Translations under genes and position numbers: made by a program
From: Streptomyces sp. HM190
GTDB taxonomy: Bacteria; Actinomycetota; Actinomycetes; Streptomycetales; Streptomycetaceae
DNA length: 64,000 bases
Assembly (NCBI RefSeq): GCF_009857135.1
Contig: NZ_CP047318.1
Location: 5,394,001-5,458,000, forward strand
Reading direction: 5' to 3'
The notes under the pieces: generated by a model
The model's input: only the letters and a program-made list of their open reading frames with translations
The model's database searches: none
What the model was told of the DNA's origin: nothing
Part shown: piece by piece, positions 60,101-64,000 of the stretch
Numbering within the stretch: position 1 is the stretch's first letter
Layout: the number at the start of each line of letters is the position of its first letter

Positions 60101-61074
60101 GCGGCGGCCCCCGTCGCGGCGGGACGGCGGCGCAGCCGGCGCAGCCTGGTCGCGCGCTGGACGTCCATGGAGTCGAGCGCCTCGTCCAGCACGTCCTGCG
60201 GCATGCGGCGCAGCGCGACCGCGCTCATCGACTTGAGTTTCCGTGCCACCGCAGGCTCGAACCTTTCGATGGATCCCAAATGGTGGGAGATGATTGCGCA
60301 ATAGGTGCGCACGGCCTTGGGAAGAAGAGTGTCCGCGTCCCGGTCCTGAGCTGTTTCCGCGATCACCTGGTCGAATGCGCGAATGAAATCGAGTTGGCGC
60401 ACGTCGCCGATCTGGGTCAGAGAAGAGGCGACTCCACGCCGGTAGAACACGCCCAGCAGGCCCACCGTCGCGAAGGATTCCGCCTCCCGGTGCAGCTTCC
60501 AGATCCAGGGCCGGTCCTCCGCCGTGCGCAGCCCGTGGGTGAAGTGCAGCAGCCCCCGCTCGACCAGCCGGCGGTGGTAGACACCGGCCCACGCGAACGC
60601 GTAGTCCACGGAGGTGGAGCGGTCCGCCGGCAGGATCGCGTCACGCGGGTTCATCACCACGCCCCGCCGCCCGTTGGGCACCCGGTGGACCGAACGGGCC
60701 CGCGCGGTGCACTGGACATGGTCCGTGCGGACGAAGTCGCACCCCAACTCCTCTATCGCGGACACGAGTTGCCGGTAGTAGCCGGGGGCGAGCCAGTCGT
60801 CCCCGTCGAGGAACGTCAGGTACTCGCCACGGGCCCTGTCGATGCCCGTGTTGCGCGCGGTCGCCAGTCCTCCGTTCTGCTCGTGTCGGACGTACACGGC
60901 GCCCGGCAACTCGCGCTCCGCGCGCGCGAGGATGTCCGGTGTCCCGTCGCGCGAGCAGTCGTCGACGAGAATGAATTCGAAGTCCTCACGCGCGTTGGCT
61001 CTGAGGCTCTTCAGGGTGTCGGGCGCGTATTGCTGCACGTTGTAGAACGGCACGATGACGGAGAGCTTGACCAC
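60097..61074 (-). CDS. Family 2 glycosyltransferase
   Basis: The 325-residue protein starts VVKLSVIVPFYNVQQYAPDT (GTG 61074) with a GT-A fold: EFILVDDCSRDGTPDILARA, NGGLATARNTGIDRARGEYL, TFLDGDDWLAPGYYRQL (DxD metal site), and a C-terminal part with HFTHGLRTAEDRPWIWKLHR. Similar to enzymes adding sugars in cell-wall or capsule polymers. The start is uncertain since the frame is open for 41 more codons without a good ribosome-binding site. Its last base overlaps the polysialyltransferase-like gene start. It is divergent from the DUF6716 gene with about 200 bp between. Confidence 0.87.
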   Translation of the reverse strand: MVKLSVIVPFYNVQQYAPDTLKSLRANAREDFEFILVDDCSRDGTPDILARAERELPGAVYVRHEQNGGLATARNTGIDRARGEYLTFLDGDDWLAPGYYRQLVSAIEELGCDFVRTDHVQCTARARSVHRVPNGRRGVVMNPRDAILPADRSTSVDYAFAWAGVYHRRLVERGLLHFTHGLRTAEDRPWIWKLHREAESFATVGLLGVFYRRGVASSLTQIGDVRQLDFIRAFDQVIAETAQDRDADTLLPKAVRTYCAIISHHLGSIERFEPAVARKLKSMSAVALRRMPQDVLDEALDSMDVQRATRLRRLRRRPAATGAAA

Positions 61075-61272
61075 CCCTGTGACGTTAGGCGGCCCTCCGG
61101 CATTCGTCTTGACCAGCCGCTTGATGCCAGGTGAACGACGCGTGGCGGTACCGTGAACCAGGCACAATTCCCGGTGTTTCCCGGCCCGATTCGCCATTCG
61201 TCGACGCGCTGTTAACCCTTTGTTGCATTCGGGTTGGGCCGATCAACGGAATCCCTTCCTAGCGTCTTCGAC

Positions 61273-62631
61273 GTGCCAGCAAGTGCTAAGAACAGCCTGC
61301 GAGTCGCCGTCCTCGCCGATTCCGACACCCGGTGGAAATGGGGTGCGCTCACCGCGAGCCGCCTCGCCCCCGAGGGCGCGGACATCCGCCTGGACGGCTT
61401 CCTCCTGCGCGGCCGTGCAACCCCCACCGCCCGCCAGCTCCAGGAGGTCGGTGTCCGCCCCGACTCCCTGCGCGAGGTGACGGGTGTGGAGTTCCTGCGC
61501 GCCCTGGGCACACCGGAGGCGGCCGAGTCGTACGACGTCCTCGTGCTCGCCCTCGTGGGCGGCGGCGTCCAGGCGATGCTGCACGGCCTGCGGCACGCCT
61601 GGGGCGCCCGCAGCAGGCGGCCCGTGGTCGTCACCGGCTATGTCGGCGTCGTCTACGAGAAGCTCGCCGACGGTCTGCTGCTGCGGCACGGCGCGGACCT
61701 CGTCCTCGCCAACTCCCGTCAGGACGCGGAGCGTTTCCGCGCCGTCTACGAGGGGGTCGGTGCCGACGCCACCTCGGTCACCGAGGTCGCGCTGCCCTTC
61801 CTCGGCGGCAGGCCGTACGAGGCCGCGGGCGCCGCGTCCGCGCAGGAGGGCAGGCCCTACACGGTCGTCTTCGCCGTCCAGCCGTCCGTCCCGGACAACC
61901 GCAAGGACCGTACGTACCTGCTGGACCGGCTCGTCCGGCACGCCCGGCTGCACCCGGACCGCCAGGTCCTGCTGAAGCTGCGCTCCAAGCCGGGCGAGCA
62001 CACCACGCACATCGAGGAGCTGCCCTACCAGAAGCTGGCGCAGAAGACCGATCTGCCGTCCAACTTCCGCCTGGTCTACGGGCACATGGGCGAGGTCCTC
62101 GACACCACCGACCTGCTCGTCACCGTCAGCTCCACGGCCGCCCTGGAGTCCCTGCACCGCCGGATCCCCACCGTGGTCCTCACCGACCTCGGGATCCGCG
62201 AGGCGCTCGGCAACCACCACTTCGTCGGCTCCGGATGCCTCGCCTCCTGGGACCAGTTGGACGCCGGGCACGAGCCGGCGCCCGACCCCGAGTGGGTGGC
62301 CCGGCAGGGTGTCGCCGCCGCGAGCACCCCCTCCGGTGAAGGCTCCTACGCCACCGCCTTCGACGCCGCCCGCGACCGCATCACCCAGCTGATCGCCGCC
62401 GAACTCCCGCCCCTCACGCCGTACTACACCCCCGTCACCGCGCCCGGCTACCTGCCCGGCATCCTCGCCCGCCACCACCTCGGCCCCGACGGCAGTCCGC
62501 TGCCGGGGGCGCCCGCCGCCGACCGGCAGGCCGGGCCCGTACGGCAGATCGTGCGCCGGGCGGCGCGCGGCGCCTACCGGCACGGCGTGCAGCGCGTGGC
62601 ACCCGTCATCCGGCGGATGGGGGAGCTGTGA
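61273..62631 (+). CDS. DUF6716 putative glycosyltransferase
   Basis: The 452-residue protein begins at GTG 61273 (MPASAKNSLRVAVLADSDTR then WKWGALTASRLAPEG). Recognisable later segments are VVVTGYVGVVYEKLADGLLL, DLVLANSRQDAERFRAVYEG, QVLLKLRSKPGEHTTHIEEL, YGHMGEVLDTTDLLVTVSST and TVVLTDLGIREALGNHHFVG. The last pattern, with SSTAALESLHRRIP, resembles GT-B glycosyltransferases and the CDP-glycerol/polysialyl group. The annotation DUF6716 putative glycosyltransferase fits what I recall. It is 35 bp upstream of the CMP-nonulosonate synthetase gene and transcribed with it. Acceptor and donor are unknown. Confidence 0.78.
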   Translation: MPASAKNSLRVAVLADSDTRWKWGALTASRLAPEGADIRLDGFLLRGRATPTARQLQEVGVRPDSLREVTGVEFLRALGTPEAAESYDVLVLALVGGGVQAMLHGLRHAWGARSRRPVVVTGYVGVVYEKLADGLLLRHGADLVLANSRQDAERFRAVYEGVGADATSVTEVALPFLGGRPYEAAGAASAQEGRPYTVVFAVQPSVPDNRKDRTYLLDRLVRHARLHPDRQVLLKLRSKPGEHTTHIEELPYQKLAQKTDLPSNFRLVYGHMGEVLDTTDLLVTVSSTAALESLHRRIPTVVLTDLGIREALGNHHFVGSGCLASWDQLDAGHEPAPDPEWVARQGVAAASTPSGEGSYATAFDAARDRITQLIAAELPPLTPYYTPVTAPGYLPGILARHHLGPDGSPLPGAPAADRQAGPVRQIVRRAARGAYRHGVQRVAPVIRRMGEL

Positions 62632-62666
62632 GCCGCCACCCGTCGCCCCCGCAAGGAGCCCCACTG

Positions 62667-64000
62667 ATGTCCCACCCGGAAGCGGACCGGGCGCCCTCCG
62701 AGCGCCGCGTCCTCGCCGTCATCCCCGCCCGCGGCGGCTCCAAGGGCGTCCCCGCGAAGAACCTCGCGCCCGTCGGCGGTGTGCCGCTGGTGGCCCGCGC
62801 GGTCCGCGAGTGCAGGGCCGCCCGGCTGGTGACCGACGTGGTCGTCTCCACCGACGACCACGCCATCGCCGCCGCCGCCCGCGAGTCCGGCGCCGAGGTC
62901 GTCCTGCGGCCCGCCGCCATCGCCGGCGACACCGCCACCTCCGAGGCCGCCGTCCTGCACGCCCTCGACGCCCACGAGGCGCTCCACGGCGTCACCGTCG
63001 ACGTCGTCCTCCTGGTCCAGTGCACCAGCCCGTTCATCCTCCGCGAGGACATCGACGGCGTGGCCCGCGCCGTCGTCGAGCACGGTGCCGACACCGCGCT
63101 GACGGTCGCCCCGTTCCACGGCTTCCTCTGGCGTGACACGGCGGACGAGTTCACCGGCGGCGAGACGCACCCGGTGGGCGCGCGGACGGCCGCCCACGAG
63201 GCGCACGGCGAGGCCGGCGGCCTCGGAGCCGTCGCCCCGGGCGACGGCCGGCCGGCCCCCGCGGACACCGCCGGCGGCTACGGCGTCAACCACGACAAGT
63301 CGTTCCGCCCCCGCCGCCAGGACCGCCCCCAGGACCTGCTGGAGACCGGTGCCGCCTACGCCATGGACGCCGCCGGGCTCCGCAAGCACCGGCACCGCTT
63401 CTTCGGCCGTACGGAACCCGTCCGCACCGACCCCGCCCGGGTCCTGGAGATCGACGACCCGCACGACCTCGCCCGCGCCCAGGCCCTCGCGCCCCTCTTC
63501 GACGCGAACCGGCCCGGCGCCCTCCCCGCCTACGACGACATCGACGCCGTAGTCCTCGACTTCGACGGCACCCAGACCGATGACCGGGTGCTGATCGACT
63601 CCGACGGACGGGAGTTCGTCTCCGTGCACCGCGGCGACGGACTCGGCATCGCGGCCCTGCGCGACAGCGGCCTGAAGATGCTGATCCTGTCCACGGAACA
63701 GAACCCGGTCGTGGCCGCCCGGGCCCGGAAGCTCAAGCTCCCGGTGCTCCACGGCATCGACCGGAAGGACCTCGCCCTGAAGCAGTGGTGCGAGGAACAG
63801 GGCATCGCGCCCGAGCGCGTGCTCTACGTCGGCAACGACGTCAACGACCTCCCGTGCTTCGCCCTCGTGGGCTGGCCCGTGGCGGTCGGCAGCGCCCACG
63901 ACGTCGTGCGCGGCGCCGCACGCGCGGTCACCACCGTCCCCGGCGGTGAAGGCGCGATCCGGGAGATCGCCGGCTGGATCCTCGGTCCGTCTCTCGACTC
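62667..64000 (+). CDS. CMP-nonulosonate synthetase fused to a KdsC-like HAD phosphatase (3' end outside window)
   Basis: The gene starts at ATG 62667 with AAGGAG 8 bp upstream and runs off the window after 444 codons. Residues 1-235 form a cytidylyltransferase (NeuA/KdsB type): VLAVIPARGGSKGVPAKNLA, VVVSTDDHAIAAAARESGAE, VVLLVQCTSPFILREDIDGV, and later DDPHDLARAQ. Residues 285-440 form a HAD phosphatase of the KdsC/YrbI group: VVLDFDGTQTDDRVLIDSDG, FVSVHRGDGLGIAALRDSG, LILSTEQNPVVAARARKLKL and VLYVGNDVNDLPCFALVGWP. The fusion should make both the free sugar (by dephosphorylation) and CMP-activated nonulosonate. This supplies the donor for the polymerase encoded at 58766. Confidence 0.9.
   Translation, partial: MSHPEADRAPSERRVLAVIPARGGSKGVPAKNLAPVGGVPLVARAVRECRAARLVTDVVVSTDDHAIAAAARESGAEVVLRPAAIAGDTATSEAAVLHALDAHEALHGVTVDVVLLVQCTSPFILREDIDGVARAVVEHGADTALTVAPFHGFLWRDTADEFTGGETHPVGARTAAHEAHGEAGGLGAVAPGDGRPAPADTAGGYGVNHDKSFRPRRQDRPQDLLETGAAYAMDAAGLRKHRHRFFGRTEPVRTDPARVLEIDDPHDLARAQALAPLFDANRPGALPAYDDIDAVVLDFDGTQTDDRVLIDSDGREFVSVHRGDGLGIAALRDSGLKMLILSTEQNPVVAARARKLKLPVLHGIDRKDLALKQWCEEQGIAPERVLYVGNDVNDLPCFALVGWPVAVGSAHDVVRGAARAVTTVPGGEGAIREIAGWILGPSLD

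Overview
The window is a piece of a Streptomyces (or very close actinomycete) chromosome. G+C is very high with strong G/C bias at third codon positions, GTG starts are frequent, and stop/start overlaps such as GTGA and ATGA are common. The gene order (DUF6350-purN-purH ... folD-DUF3017 ... mdh ... glyA-trpS ... DD-carboxypeptidase-SCO4848-like ... sdhBADC ... ECF sigma pair ... mutase ... nonulosonate genes) matches what I recall of the core region around SCO4810-SCO4880 of S. coelicolor. That comparison is from memory, not from a search.

Layout. 1-9.6 kb: a partial sigma-like gene, a polytopic DUF6350 protein, the purN-purH operon for the last steps of IMP synthesis, two small membrane proteins, and folD-DUF3017 for one-carbon metabolism. 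10.2-15.0 kb: a membrane-anchored HTH/DUF2690 protein, mdh behind a perfect inverted repeat, a secreted-domain membrane protein, then a decayed pair (epoxide hydrolase scrap and headless WYL regulator). 15.2-21.2 kb: a MITE-like repeat, a lipoprotein plus ATP-grasp glutathionylspermidine-synthase-like operon, glyA, trpS and a 2'-5' RNA ligase-like gene. 21.2-29.6 kb: a DprE2/DprE1-like pair, a YihY membrane protein, a DD-carboxypeptidase, a metallophosphoesterase and a family-5 solute-binding protein.

29.6-37.5 kb is the accessory-looking part: a histidine-kinase remnant, a TetR operon with two palindromic operators around its promoter, an IS5-family element with a passenger reading frame, a frameshifted beta-propeller gene, a secreted protein and two TM2 proteins. 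37.6-43.7 kb: succinate dehydrogenase (sdhCDAB), an OHCU-decarboxylase-family protein and a GH20 hexosaminidase. 43.9-49.5 kb: Streptomyces-type unknowns and a large secreted PGRP/FG-GAP amidase. 49.8-55.2 kb: two paralogous ECF sigma plus membrane-partner pairs and an L,D-transpeptidase. 55.4-57.7 kb: a methylmalonyl-CoA-mutase-like large subunit and a LysE-family exporter. A second IS5-family element (57.7-58.65 kb) sits at the end of a truncated copy of the 15.2-kb repeat.

58.7-64.0 kb is the right-hand biosynthetic block: a polysialyltransferase-like protein and a GT2 glycosyltransferase face a DUF6716 glycosyltransferase and a CMP-nonulosonate synthetase fused to a KdsC-like phosphatase. 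Together they suggest a sialic-acid/Kdn-type cell-wall glycopolymer (teichulosonic-acid-like) locus continuing past the right edge. No tRNA, rRNA or CRISPR was found by eye. All homology statements rest on motif recognition; no database search was run.
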